Notes: generated by a model not told the origin, from the letters alone. A stretch of 22,573 nucleotides of DNA from JAUVUV01 sp964548275 (GCA_964548275.1 CAZJQI010000066.1:1-22573); one strand, 5' to 3'; positions 1 to 7,831 are shown, counted from the stretch's first letter. Program-made: numbers and translations.

Positions 1-40
1 TAATACTCCCCTAAAAAGGAACCTGTTATGGCCTCGGGCG

Positions 41-62
41 ATTTATGAATAATTCAGGCTAA
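41..62 (+). repeat. 22-bp dispersed repeat, copy A
   Basis: The core reads ATTTATGAATAAT followed by TCAGGCTAA. Three related copies lie at 19186-19207 (minus), 19558-19579 (plus) and 22518-22539 (minus). This copy shares the 10 bases just upstream of the core (31-40, GCCTCGGGCG) with the copy at 19558, so those two are identical over 28 bp. It lies just downstream of the aroQ stop codon. Function is unknown. Confidence 0.75.
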
Positions 63-69
63 CACTCTC

Positions 70-504
70 TCACGCGGAGAGAATTTTCAGCAGCCCCTGC
101 ACGGCCATCTCGTAGCCGGCCGGCCCGAATCCGCAGATCAACCCGGCTGCCTTGTCCGCCAGGGTCGACCTGTGACGGAATTCCTCCCGGGCGAAGATAT
201 TCGAAAGATGAACTTCAACAAAAGGCACTCCCACCGCGAGCAAGGCATCCCGAATGGCCACGCTGGTGTGGGTGTAGGCCCCTGCGTTAATAATTATTCC
301 ATCCACCTTGCCATATTGCGCCTGGATGGCATCAACCAGCTCTCCTTCCCTGTTGGACTGGAAAAATGTGAGCCGGCAGCGCCTCCTGAAAGTTCCCTCG
401 AGGTCTTTCCGGATATCCTCCAGTGAGACGGCGCCGTAAATATCCTTTTCCCTGCGGCCGAGCATGTTCAGGTTCGGCCCGTTAATTACAGCAATATTTT
501 CCAT
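70..504 (-). CDS. aroQ: 3-dehydroquinate dehydratase, type II
   Basis: Catalyses dehydration of 3-dehydroquinate to 3-dehydroshikimate, the third step of the shikimate pathway, in the cytoplasm as a small dodecameric flavodoxin-like enzyme (family knowledge). At 144 residues it has the usual length of the type II class. Visible motifs are NGPNLNMLGRRE (8-19), whose loop carries the catalytic Arg18 and Tyr23, the QSNREG segment (49-54), the substrate-binding NAGAYTHTS (73-81), and EVHLSN (97-102) with the general acid His99, followed by Arg110. The ATG overlaps the stop codon of the upstream TPR gene by one base (TAATG), so translation is probably coupled. No other shikimate gene is present in the window. 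The identification is very secure. Confidence 0.97.
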   Translation of the reverse strand: MENIAVINGPNLNMLGRREKDIYGAVSLEDIRKDLEGTFRRRCRLTFFQSNREGELVDAIQAQYGKVDGIIINAGAYTHTSVAIRDALLAVGVPFVEVHLSNIFAREEFRHRSTLADKAAGLICGFGPAGYEMAVQGLLKILSA

Positions 505-1508
505 TAGAGTTCAGATTCCCTTAGATTGGTAATCCAGCTCTCCAGCATTTCAACAAACTGATCCGGTCCGGCAGGCAGTTTCTTTCCTGATTTCCCGCTC
601 TTGCCCTCAACCGGAGAGTCGGAGTTATCCCCCAGAAGGAAACGGAATATCCTGTCAATCCTTTCCTCGAAACGGTTGTTCAAACCGCCTCCCGCTCTCA
701 TTTCATCTTTTTCGGCCTGAATTCCCGAAGTTGCCGGTTTAGCCTCCGGTTCCATTACATCCGTGGAGCTTTTTTTTTCCGGTTCGCTGTGTTCAACTGG
801 TTTTTCAACTGCCTGTGAATCTCCGCCGAGGTGCGAGGTCACCTCTTCGAGCTTCCTTTTTAGTTCATGGTCTTCCTTCTCGCTTTCGACCAGTTTGCTG
901 TAGATTTCGTATGCCTGTTCGTAATGGCCCTGAAACCGATAAATGTCCGCTAATGTATGGGTGAGAAAAAGCTCGCCCGGGCCCTGGTCTTGGGCTACGG
1001 CCTGATCACGCTGCACCGGTTCCTCAGTTGAAATTTCAGCAAAGGGTTCGGAACGTGCTGCCTCTTCCCCGGCCGGTGGTTCTCCCTCCGGCTCAAGCAG
1101 GCCAATCTCGTCTTCCGGTTGCGCTGGCGGGGTGTCACTTTCAGCTCCAGCGGCCTCCAGTGTCCTGAGCTGGTCGTACAGGGCTCGAGCCCTATCCTTG
1201 TCCCCCTTCTGTTCGGCCAGCCCGGCAAGCCTTTTGAGAACCCTGAGGTTCTCACTGTCCTCGGCCACCAACTTTTCCAATGTCTGTTCGGCTTTCTCCA
1301 GGTCCCCGATCTCGGCCAGGCACTCGCCCAGAAGAACACGGGCGCTTGCGAAATCTGGAAACCGCTCAAGTCCTTCCTGGCAGAGTTTTACTGCGCGCTC
1401 CAATTCGCCAGCTCGTCTCAAGGCATCTGCCAGAGGCAGGAACAAGCGGGAGTCGGGAGCCTCGGAAAACCGCTTTTCAAGCTCTCTGATTTCTTCTTCG
1501 AGCTCCAT
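504..1508 (-). CDS. TPR-repeat protein with charged linker
   Basis: Predicted cytoplasmic protein of 334 residues with no signal peptide or membrane segment. Residues about 1-115 form three TPR-like helical pairs (segments beginning LPLADALRRAGELERA, ARVLLGECLAEIGDLEKA and VLKRLAGLAEQKGDKDRA). A Glu/Pro-rich linker follows (about 120-185), then one further TPR-like unit (LADIYRFQGHYEQAYEIYSK) and a low-complexity charged tail. TPRs normally mediate protein-protein contacts; no catalytic motif is visible. I chose the ATG at 1508 over a TTG two codons upstream at 1514; neither has a clear Shine-Dalgarno. Its stop overlaps the aroQ start, so the two form an operon, but aroQ does not itself suggest a role for this protein. 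Confidence 0.85.
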   Translation of the reverse strand: MELEEEIRELEKRFSEAPDSRLFLPLADALRRAGELERAVKLCQEGLERFPDFASARVLLGECLAEIGDLEKAEQTLEKLVAEDSENLRVLKRLAGLAEQKGDKDRARALYDQLRTLEAAGAESDTPPAQPEDEIGLLEPEGEPPAGEEAARSEPFAEISTEEPVQRDQAVAQDQGPGELFLTHTLADIYRFQGHYEQAYEIYSKLVESEKEDHELKRKLEEVTSHLGGDSQAVEKPVEHSEPEKKSSTDVMEPEAKPATSGIQAEKDEMRAGGGLNNRFEERIDRIFRFLLGDNSDSPVEGKSGKSGKKLPAGPDQFVEMLESWITNLRESEL

Positions 1509-1956
1509 AGACAAAGTTTATTCCAAAGCGATATATGTTAGTGAATTCTCAGACAGGCAAAGCCCCACACATACTGCCGGAGCAAACCGAAAAGGCAGAA
1601 AGCCCCAAAGTCTGTCAGATCCGGCTAGAGCTGCTTGTCTGCATAGCTGAAACAGTTATTATTATTTTTTATTTAAGTTTTTAAAAATATCCGCCAAACA
1701 AGGCAAAGTCAATCTTTTCTTGGTGAAACAAAACCACCTTGAGAAATATCGGCAACTGGTCAAAGGGGACTTTGATCGTTAAAAAATTTTTCAAATTCCT
1801 TCTTAAAATCGAAATTTTCTATTTATAAATTAATTGACTATCAGGTTCATTTTTTATTAAGTTATAATTAATTTACAAATCATAATCCTGTAAACGCTAT
1901 TTTTTGACACCTTATATATCTAGAACAGAAAAAAAACAGCAAGGAAGAGCCGAGCC
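1509..1956. other. Divergent AT-rich intergenic region
   Basis: This stretch separates the TPR-aroQ operon (minus) from the foldase gene (plus) and must hold both promoters. Positions 1650-1920 are strongly AT-rich, with several TATAAT-like words (for example 1863-1868) and TTGACT/TTGACA words (1834-1839, 1904-1909), but no pair with ideal spacing. Positions 1548-1620 hold nested inverted repeats (CTGCC 1574-1578 with GGCAG 1594-1598, and imperfect outer arms CTCAGACAG with CTGTCAGA) in the leader of the minus-strand operon. No convincing protein-coding frame was seen. Confidence 0.5.
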
Positions 1957-3834
1957 ATGATGCAGACATTTCGAAATAATATGAAAATTGTTTTTTTCAT
2001 CCTTATTTTCTTTTTTGTCGGATGGATGGGCGTAACATTGACCGGTCTGGACGATTTCCTTTTACAGCAGAGTCAGGCTGAGATTAAGGGGTTGAAATAT
2101 GCCGGGACTGTAGACGGCAAATCGATCGACCGGGCGGTTTACGACCAGCGAGTCCAGCGCACGGTGGATATGGCGACCAATCAGCGCGGTGGAGTGGGCC
2201 TTTCTGTATGGGAGATTGACCAGATTGCCGAGCAGGTTTGGACCGAGATGGTTAGCGAGATAGTATTCAGCAAAGTTTACGATAAACACCGGATAGATGT
2301 CAGCAACACCGAGGTGGTGGAATACATCAAGAGCAACCCCCTGCCCGAGCTGATGCGCATGCCCGAATTGCAGACCGACGGCCGCTTCGATTACGACAAG
2401 TATTACTCCATGCTCTCTGACCCGCGAGCCACCTCCTTTGTGTTCGAACTCGAAAGAGACGCCAGAGAGAAAATCCCGAGTTTCAAACTTTTTCTCGAGA
2501 TCGCCTCGCTCAACAAGCTTACCGACACTGAACTTCTGCAGGTCTATAAAGAGATGGAAGAAAGGGTCAAGGTACGCTATATCCACCTGGCTCCTGATTC
2601 CCTGGTTCCCGACAGTAAAGTGGAAATTGGTGAGCAGGAGGTCAAAGAATATTACCAAAGCCACCTGGATGATTTCAAGCGTCCGGATATGGCGGATCTC
2701 TCTTATATCCTGATTCCTCTGATTCCAGGGAGCGCGGATTCGGCTGCGGCACTGGACACTCTCGAAAAGATCATGAAAAAGCTCGATGAGGGGGAGGACT
2801 GGGACAGCCTCACTACAGGCTACTCCCAGGGCCCGCTTGCCCACAGCGGAGGGAACCTCGGCTGGTTTGCCCGCGGTGATTACACGGATAAGAAAATGGT
2901 TGATCTGGCCTTTTCACTCCGAGTGGGCCGGATCTCAAAACCCACTCTGACCGAAGCCGGCTACCAGATCGTGCGCCTGGACAGCGTACGTACCCGAGAG
3001 GGGAAACGCGAAGTCAAAGCCCGACGTATCCTTCGCAAAATCGAGCCGGGGCGGAGAAGAATCAGCCAGGTCAGGTCCAAGGCGCGGGCAATGCGAAAGC
3101 TGATGCGTGAAAGCGATTCAGCCTTTGTCAATGTGGCCGCCGATAGCGGGTTTACGGTTACCAGAACCGGGCTTTTCGCAATCGGTGACCGGATCCCGGG
3201 AATCGAAACCAGCCGGGAGCTGCTTGACTATGTTTACGGCACCAAGGTAGGAAATATCAGCTACCCGATCGTGGTGTACGCCCAGGGCGAACAAATGAAA
3301 GAATCAATCCTGCTCGCCCGCGTGGAAGAGCGGAAAGAAAGGGGAACTATTGCTCTGGATGAAGCCACGAGCACGATCAGGCGCCATCTGATAATCGAGA
3401 AAAAGAAAGAAAAAGCCAAAGATATTATCAGCAAGCTGATCGCTGACTACGAAAATTTCGAAAACCTTGAAGCTTTTTCCCAGGCCAGGAATCTGAAACT
3501 CGAGACTTCCATTGATTTTACCCGCCTGACAGGACTGGCGGAAGTGGGCCGCAATAATGCGTTCATAGGAACAGCTTTCGGATTGCCGGTGGGCGCAAAG
3601 AGCGGCCTGATCGAGGCTGGAAATGACTATTACCTTCTCGAGGTTGTCAGCCGCAGCGAAGCCGATACCGAAAAGTTCGAGCAGAACCGGGAACAGCTTG
3701 TCGAGCAGATCAGAAACTCGAGGATGCGGGCACTTTACTCCCTTTTCACCACAGAATTAATCAAAAACACCGAAATAGAAGATTTGCGTAAAATTCCACC
3801 GCCCGAGACTCCTTCCCAAAGCGATGGTTCCTGA
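1957..3834 (+). CDS. PpiD/SurA-like peptidyl-prolyl isomerase, membrane-anchored
   Basis: Predicted periplasmic foldase of 625 residues that should assist folding of exported and outer-membrane proteins. Residues 10-28 form one membrane helix after a short basic N-terminus with no cleavage site, so the body is likely tethered to the inner membrane and faces the periplasm, as in PpiD. Residues 45-235 match the SurA/PpiD-type N-terminal chaperone region (starting near VDGKSIDRAVYDQRV). A parvulin-type rotamase domain spans about 248-345, with the hallmark GGNLGWF at 298-304 and AGYQIVRLDSV at its end. The remainder (350-610) is charged and helical and resembles the C-terminal chaperone half of PpiD. 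Two adjacent ATGs open the frame; the purine-rich stretch AAGGAAGAG upstream could serve as ribosome-binding site. It is monocistronic. PpiD or a PrsA-like protein are the alternatives; the exact orthologue is unresolved. Confidence 0.9.
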   Translation: MMQTFRNNMKIVFFILIFFFVGWMGVTLTGLDDFLLQQSQAEIKGLKYAGTVDGKSIDRAVYDQRVQRTVDMATNQRGGVGLSVWEIDQIAEQVWTEMVSEIVFSKVYDKHRIDVSNTEVVEYIKSNPLPELMRMPELQTDGRFDYDKYYSMLSDPRATSFVFELERDAREKIPSFKLFLEIASLNKLTDTELLQVYKEMEERVKVRYIHLAPDSLVPDSKVEIGEQEVKEYYQSHLDDFKRPDMADLSYILIPLIPGSADSAAALDTLEKIMKKLDEGEDWDSLTTGYSQGPLAHSGGNLGWFARGDYTDKKMVDLAFSLRVGRISKPTLTEAGYQIVRLDSVRTREGKREVKARRILRKIEPGRRRISQVRSKARAMRKLMRESDSAFVNVAADSGFTVTRTGLFAIGDRIPGIETSRELLDYVYGTKVGNISYPIVVYAQGEQMKESILLARVEERKERGTIALDEATSTIRRHLIIEKKKEKAKDIISKLIADYENFENLEAFSQARNLKLETSIDFTRLTGLAEVGRNNAFIGTAFGLPVGAKSGLIEAGNDYYLLEVVSRSEADTEKFEQNREQLVEQIRNSRMRALYSLFTTELIKNTEIEDLRKIPPPETPSQSDGS

Positions 3835-3852
3835 AAGCCTGAAGAATACTAA

Positions 3853-4143
3853 AAAAATCTTCTTGACGGCATAGTTTGCGTTGATCGGAATAAGAAAATC
3901 AACTACTGGAACAAGGCAGCGGAGAAAATAGCAGGCTTTTCCAGCAACGAGGCCTCAGGCCGGGTTAGCTGCAGAGGGATCGGGAATGTGGGAATCCATG
4001 AAAACGGCCATGCGCTTAATGTAACGATCTCGATCGGGGCTATTCTGACAGATCCGGGATCCGAACCGGACAAGGAAAGTATCCTAAAAAAGTCGATTAG
4101 CTCCTGTACGAGAGCAAGACACGCGGTCGTAACCGGGTGTTGA
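3853..4143 (+). pseudogene. Relic of a PAS-GGDEF diguanylate cyclase gene
   Basis: An open frame of about 95 codons with no usable start ends in TGA at 4141. Its first 30 codons read like the N-terminal half of a PAS domain (LLDGIVCVDRNKKINYWNKA, then AEKIAGFSSNEASG). From about codon 57 it reads like the C-terminal end of a GGDEF domain (ALNVTISIGAILTDPG, then a helix ending CTRARHAVVTG, matching the usual YxSKxxGRNRVT region). Everything between, including the second half of PAS and the GG(D/E)EF active-site loop, is missing, so it cannot be a working cyclase. It looks like an internally deleted remnant. The family call is from motif recognition only; the frame remaining open suggests recent or in-frame loss. 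Confidence 0.7.
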
Positions 4144-4196
4144 CTATCGAGTAGAACAACGAACTGCATTGTCGGTTCTTTTTACAGCCGCCGGCA

Positions 4197-4463
4197 TTAA
4201 ATAAAAGACCTGAAGAGATAATAAGCGACAAACAACCCGAGAACACTCACCAGGTTCACCTTCACCATCAAGGGCCCCAGGGTAAGTGCCACTATCAGCA
4301 GGTCGACCGAAACGGGCCCGAAATTACCCACCACCGAGGTAAGAAAGAAATCCTTGGCCACTCCGTCCGGCATGAACGTGGCCAGTACCTCCCCAAAATA
4401 GCCACCGATCAGCATTCCGATAATGAGAACCAGCAGGTAAACTGAAAAGCGTCTTCTATGCAA
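4197..4463 (-). CDS. DUF4321-type small membrane protein
   Basis: Small integral membrane protein of 88 residues. A basic start (HRRRF) precedes a first helix with glycines (VYLLVLIIGMLIGGYFGEVL), then a short loop, and two more hydrophobic stretches (VSVDLLIVALTLGPLMVKV and NLVSVLGLFVAYYLF). The pattern matches the DUF4321 family as I recall it; no function is known. I chose a TTG start at 4463 because a strong GGAGG (4469-4473) sits five bases upstream of it; the frame can be extended four codons to a TTG at 4475, but that start would place the Shine-Dalgarno inside the gene. It is the last gene of the polyprenyl synthase-ApbE operon, 37 bases after the transporter gene. Confidence 0.75.
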   Translation of the reverse strand: MHRRRFSVYLLVLIIGMLIGGYFGEVLATFMPDGVAKDFFLTSVVGNFGPVSVDLLIVALTLGPLMVKVNLVSVLGLFVAYYLFRSFI

Positions 4464-4500
4464 CTCCACCTCCAACGGTTACAAAGGTTTGGGAACTTAC

Positions 4501-5127
4501 CTAAGCGCTACGGGCAGCCTGTGTCTGGGCTGGGATCAACCTCCCCGTGGCGAGCTGGGGAATCCGGCGGCAGAAACGATAGCTGCTGTATCCGGAAAAG
4601 CAGCCGTAAAGGAGACTGAAAAAAACCACCACTGGCCACAAAAGAGCCATCACTGTTGTATCCGAAAGGGCCAGGGCAACGAGAACCAGCTGGGTAAAAT
4701 TGTGTGTCAGTGCCCCGAGGAAACTTACTCCCACGAAGCCCAGAACCGGCATTGCCCATCTCACTGCCAGAGCCATTACCAGGAACGACAGCGCTCCTCC
4801 TGAAAAGCTCAGCAGGAAAAAAGGCGTGAACAATCCTCCCCTGAATACCGCCCCGATCAGGATGCGCAGAAAGTGTACAGCAGCGGCAGCGCGCCAGCCC
4901 ACGCCGATTAGTAAAGCCAGTGTAACGATATTTGCCAGGCCGATCTTGATCCAGGGGATCGGCTTTGGAATCGCCGAATCCAGCACGAAAAGGACAAGTT
5001 CGAACACAGTTGCCATGGCCACCAGACTCAACTTTTCGACCCGGCCGCGCACATCCTCCGCTCTTTTTTCTGACCCGCTTTTCAAAAAACATACTCCTGT
5101 ATCACGACTTTTAACGGCTGACTCCAT
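4501..5127 (-). CDS. Gx transporter / HepI-like membrane protein (EetB-like)
   Basis: Integral membrane protein of 208 residues related to the family named 'heptaprenyl diphosphate synthase component I' or Gx transporter, which structurally resembles ECF-type substrate-binding subunits (family knowledge). The family signature PIPWIKIGLAN is at 56-66, followed by RILIGAVFRGG and a serine/glycine-rich helix (to about 111). About five or six hydrophobic segments follow the charged N-terminus. I chose the ATG at 5127, which overlaps the upstream gene by 17 bases; a TTG at 5163 would extend it 12 residues but overlaps by 53 bases and has no better ribosome-binding site. Next to a NusG-domain-II gene it matches the EetA-EetB pair of flavin-based electron-transfer loci. 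The substrate is unknown. Confidence 0.85.
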   Translation of the reverse strand: MESAVKSRDTGVCFLKSGSEKRAEDVRGRVEKLSLVAMATVFELVLFVLDSAIPKPIPWIKIGLANIVTLALLIGVGWRAAAAVHFLRILIGAVFRGGLFTPFFLLSFSGGALSFLVMALAVRWAMPVLGFVGVSFLGALTHNFTQLVLVALALSDTTVMALLWPVVVFFSLLYGCFSGYSSYRFCRRIPQLATGRLIPAQTQAARSA

Positions 5128-5527
5128 CCAGGGTCCCGGAATCCTCTGACGTGCTGTCCACAATTTTCGCCAGAACCTGGTTAGGAGCGCAAACGATGAT
5201 CTCCCCCTTGTGGTTTATCTCCCCTGTTTTCTCGCAGATCTTGAGCGGACAGTGAGCATTAACGAACCTCACACGGCCCCCGCTCACCACAACAGTCACA
5301 TCTCCCAGCGCCCCCTTGACCGACAGTGTGGTATCCTGCGAAAGGTCCAGTTGCGCGACAATCCGCTTCCCGGCCTGGATCACCACCTGGGTCGGCCCTG
5401 TCTGGTTGAAACGGTCCTGCCAGAAACGGAAGCCGTAAAAGGCGAAAGAGGAACCTCCCACGGCAAGCAAAAGCAGCAAGTCCGCAAATGTGAAAAGTTT
5501 TGGCAATCTGAATTCCCGTTGTCTCAT
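5111..5527 (-). CDS. NusG domain II protein (EetA-like)
   Basis: Protein of 138 residues with one N-terminal membrane helix (about 14-32), and the rest predicted outside the cytoplasm. The C-terminal half has the NusG domain II pattern: a beta-rich segment followed by NAHCPLKICEKTGEI (90-104) and GEIIVCAPNQVL (108-119), with Cys93, Cys98 and Cys113 in the conserved positions. This is not the transcription factor NusG, which lacks this membrane form; such proteins co-occur with Gx transporters and ApbE. I chose the ATG at 5527 rather than the preceding GTG at 5530. The gene follows apbE after 61 bases that consist almost entirely of a repeat element, and its end overlaps the transporter gene. 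A role in envelope redox chemistry is inferred from context only. Confidence 0.88.
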   Translation of the reverse strand: MRQREFRLPKLFTFADLLLLLAVGGSSFAFYGFRFWQDRFNQTGPTQVVIQAGKRIVAQLDLSQDTTLSVKGALGDVTVVVSGGRVRFVNAHCPLKICEKTGEINHKGEIIVCAPNQVLAKIVDSTSEDSGTLDGVSR

Positions 5528-5547
5528 CACACCTGCCCGCTATGTCT

Positions 5548-5603
5548 AATTAACACCCCCCGCCTGCATTCTGCAGGCACCCCCCTTATTAGGGGGGATT
5601 AAT
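5548..5603 (+). repeat. Two-hairpin dispersed repeat, copy 1
   Basis: The element has two adjacent hairpins: GCCTGCA-TTC-TGCAGGC, and CCCCCCT-TATT-AGGGGGG (5580-5597). Its first 35 bases are identical to a second copy at 11674-11729, where the C/G hairpin is degraded. This copy overlaps the 3' end of apbE, supplying its last codons (Ile-Asn-Pro-Pro) and TAA stop, and fills the gap to the next gene. It may also attenuate transcription within the operon. Confidence 0.85.
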
Positions 5604-6701
5604 CGGCAAGCCATCCAGATCCGGCTCCATGATCCGCAGAAAATTCCGTGTGGCGCTGTAGGCCAAATTGCCGCTTTCGGTGTCCCCGTCTGCGGCATAT
5701 ACCACCAGGCCGTGAACCCCGAGGCTGTCGAGGAAACGGATTCCCTCCCCGGGTCCCATGACAAAGGCTGAAGTAGCCAGTGCATCCGCCACCAGGCAAC
5801 TGGAAGCGATAACTGTCGCACTCACCGTGCCCCGGCTTGTCGGGTAGCCTGTGGTCGGGTCGAGGATATGGTGGTACCTCCTCCCTTTTTCGAGGAAAAA
5901 CCTTTCGTAATCACCGGAGGTGGCCACGAACATGCCCTCGACCTGATCGATCACCCCGAGATGATAGCTGTTTTTGCGTGGATGCTGTACCCCGATACGC
6001 CAGCTCCTGCCGTTTGAGCCAACCCCGAGCACACCGATTTCCCCGCCCAGGTTGACAAGCGCATTTTTTATCCTGATTCCGGCCAAAACAGCCACTACAC
6101 GGTCAACTCCATAGCCCTTGGCGATCCCACCGACATCCAGTGCGCCCGTTCCAGGGGCAATCCTGACCGAGATTCCCTCATCGATCAGTTCAATTCCCTC
6201 GGCTCCGCTGAGCGAATCTACAAGGGCTGCTATCCGAAGGGTGTCTGGAATCCTGGGTCTGCGCGGCTGATCATTGAAACCCCACAACTGGATCAGTTCG
6301 CCGAGTGTCGGCTCGAAAGTTCCCCGCGAAAGCTTTCGAATATGTAAAGCCTCGCCAAGCACCCGGGCCATGTCCGGGCTCACAGAAATCGCAGAATCCG
6401 AGCCGCGGATTCGGTTCAGATAGCTGATTTCACTTTCCGGGTCGTAGGGATCGAATATCTTATGGATCCGGTGCATTTCGGCTGAGGCCAGCTTGGCTGC
6501 TTTTTCGGCCAGAGTTTTGTCAGCGGTGCGCACCTTGACAGTGAGCACTGTTCCCATGGCGAAGCTGTCGAAGACATAGCTGACAACCGATCTATCACCT
6601 GTGTGCAGAAATCTTTTACCTAAGACTCTAATCCCGGCGGCGATCAGCACCAGAACAAGAATAAGGATCAGGCGGGTTATCCATCTAGCGGTCACGTTCA
6701 A
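5589..6701 (-). CDS. apbE: FAD:protein FMN transferase (ApbE family)
   Basis: Transfers FMN from FAD onto Thr/Ser residues of target proteins, outside the cytoplasmic membrane (family knowledge). The protein has 370 residues. Residues 8-24 are a membrane helix without a lipobox, so it is likely anchored rather than lipidated. Family motifs occur in order: LDVGGIAKGYGVD (188-200), VNLGGEI (216-222), VATSGDYERF (259-268), HHILDPTTGYP (277-287) with the metal-binding region, and ADALATSAFV (305-314). The start is probably TTG at 6701, with GGTGGA 8-9 bases upstream; a GTG two codons later is possible. It overlaps the polyprenyl synthase gene by 17 bases. Its last four codons and stop lie inside a repeat element, so the C-terminus may have been altered. 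No FMN-binding target domain is visible in the window. Confidence 0.93.
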   Translation of the reverse strand: MNVTARWITRLILILVLVLIAAGIRVLGKRFLHTGDRSVVSYVFDSFAMGTVLTVKVRTADKTLAEKAAKLASAEMHRIHKIFDPYDPESEISYLNRIRGSDSAISVSPDMARVLGEALHIRKLSRGTFEPTLGELIQLWGFNDQPRRPRIPDTLRIAALVDSLSGAEGIELIDEGISVRIAPGTGALDVGGIAKGYGVDRVVAVLAGIRIKNALVNLGGEIGVLGVGSNGRSWRIGVQHPRKNSYHLGVIDQVEGMFVATSGDYERFFLEKGRRYHHILDPTTGYPTSRGTVSATVIASSCLVADALATSAFVMGPGEGIRFLDSLGVHGLVVYAADGDTESGNLAYSATRNFLRIMEPDLDGLPINPP

Positions 6702-7683
6702 CGATAATATCCACCAGTTCTCTTAACTTTTCCGAGCGCTCCGTGGGCAGGCCATCCAACACACCCTGGGCTTCAGCACCGAGTTCAATTACACGAGACC
6801 AGGCGTAATCGATCCCACCGGCCTCAATGACCAGTTCAATCAGGTGATCGGCCTGCTCCCGGCTCATCCGGTCTTGGCGAGAGAACGCCTCCTGGAGCTC
6901 GCCCAGCGCTGCCCTGTCCATCCGGGTCAGGGCGTGGATCAAAGGCAAGGTCATCTTGCGATCACGGATATCAAGCCCGGTGGGTTTGCCTGTCTCCGGG
7001 GAAGATCCGATATAGTCCAGCAAATCATCGGTTATCTGGAAAATGCAGCCGAAAAGCATGCCGAACTTTTTGAATTCCTCGCGGCAGGCCCCGCTGCTCA
7101 AGATAGCAGCAACCGAGCAGGTGGCTGCAAACAGAGAGGCGGTTTTCTCGCGGATGAATGCGAAATAATCCTCCTCGGTAACGCCAAGATCGCCCTCCAT
7201 GGACATCTGCCGCATTTCACCCACAGCCAGTTTCTGGCAGGCCGCTGTCATCTCGGCCACGATCTCGATGTTCCTTAACCCGGCGATTTCATTGAAAGCC
7301 TGGGCCAGAAGATAATCCCCGATAATCACGCTGGTTTTGTGGTTCCACTTGGAGTTGAGTGTTTCCACGCCACGCCGGTAAGGGGAACTGTCGATTGAAT
7401 CATCGTGCACCAGTGAAGCGGTATGGACTATCTCGATAGAAGCCCCAAGGCTGATCAACTCATCCAGGCGCGTGCGCTTTCTATCCCCAGCCAGAAGAAG
7501 CAGGGTTGGGCGTATCAGCTTGCCCGAGGTGCTGAAAAGGTGTCCCAATATCTCATCTATTGGTTCGAAATCACTGACCAGCATTTGCTCGATCCGCTTG
7601 CCGATACTTTGCAGCTCATCAGCCACGGATGACTGGATCCGGCTCAAGGATTCGCTCCATCTTTCCCTCAGGCTCGTCTTCAC
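6685..7683 (-). CDS. All-trans polyprenyl diphosphate synthase (IspB/HepT-like)
   Basis: Elongates farnesyl or geranylgeranyl diphosphate with isopentenyl diphosphate to make a long isoprenoid chain, most likely the side chain of menaquinone or ubiquinone. The protein has 332 residues, the usual length. Seen in the sequence: GKLIRPTLLLL (54-64), the first aspartate-rich motif DDSIDSSPYRRG (94-105), GDYLLAQAF (122-130), and the second motif DDLLD (219-223) with FQITDD before it. Small residues before the first motif fit a long-chain product, but length cannot be fixed from sequence alone. The start is GTG at 7683, with a GGAGG at a rather long distance. It is the first gene of the operon with apbE, the NusG-II protein, the Gx transporter and DUF4321. 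The context suggests a quinone supply for envelope electron transfer, comparable to DmkB. Confidence 0.92.
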   Translation of the reverse strand: MKTSLRERWSESLSRIQSSVADELQSIGKRIEQMLVSDFEPIDEILGHLFSTSGKLIRPTLLLLAGDRKRTRLDELISLGASIEIVHTASLVHDDSIDSSPYRRGVETLNSKWNHKTSVIIGDYLLAQAFNEIAGLRNIEIVAEMTAACQKLAVGEMRQMSMEGDLGVTEEDYFAFIREKTASLFAATCSVAAILSSGACREEFKKFGMLFGCIFQITDDLLDYIGSSPETGKPTGLDIRDRKMTLPLIHALTRMDRAALGELQEAFSRQDRMSREQADHLIELVIEAGGIDYAWSRVIELGAEAQGVLDGLPTERSEKLRELVDIIVERDR

Positions 7684-7715
7684 TTTGGGCTGAATCCCCT
7701 CCGAGACGGGCGTAA

Positions 7716-7743
7716 ATTGTCAGTCTATCAGAAAAAATGTCAA
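7716..7743 (-). promoter_or_regulatory. Candidate promoter of the polyprenyl synthase operon
   Basis: On the minus strand a perfect TTGACA (7738-7743) is followed by 16 bases and GACAAT (7716-7721, four of six matches to TATAAT). Predicted transcription would start near 7709, about 25 bases before the GTG start. Strength is a guess. Confidence 0.45.
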
Positions 7744-7831
7744 GTGATTCAAGCTAACTAATCGAAAGATCAAAGTCAACAAAAGCTCACTCACAGGCCT
7801 GTTTTACAAGCAGGTGCGAGAAGAAAAGCCC

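Noticed and set aside
2062..2844. 260-codon open frame antisense to the foldase gene
   Set aside because: It lies wholly inside a well-supported gene on the other strand, its product matches no family I know, and it has no sensible start site.
4508..5092. 194-codon frame in another frame within the Gx transporter gene
   Set aside because: Its composition is rich in Gly, Arg, Ser and Pro with no membrane or domain pattern, typical of an out-of-frame shadow; the transporter frame has the family signature.
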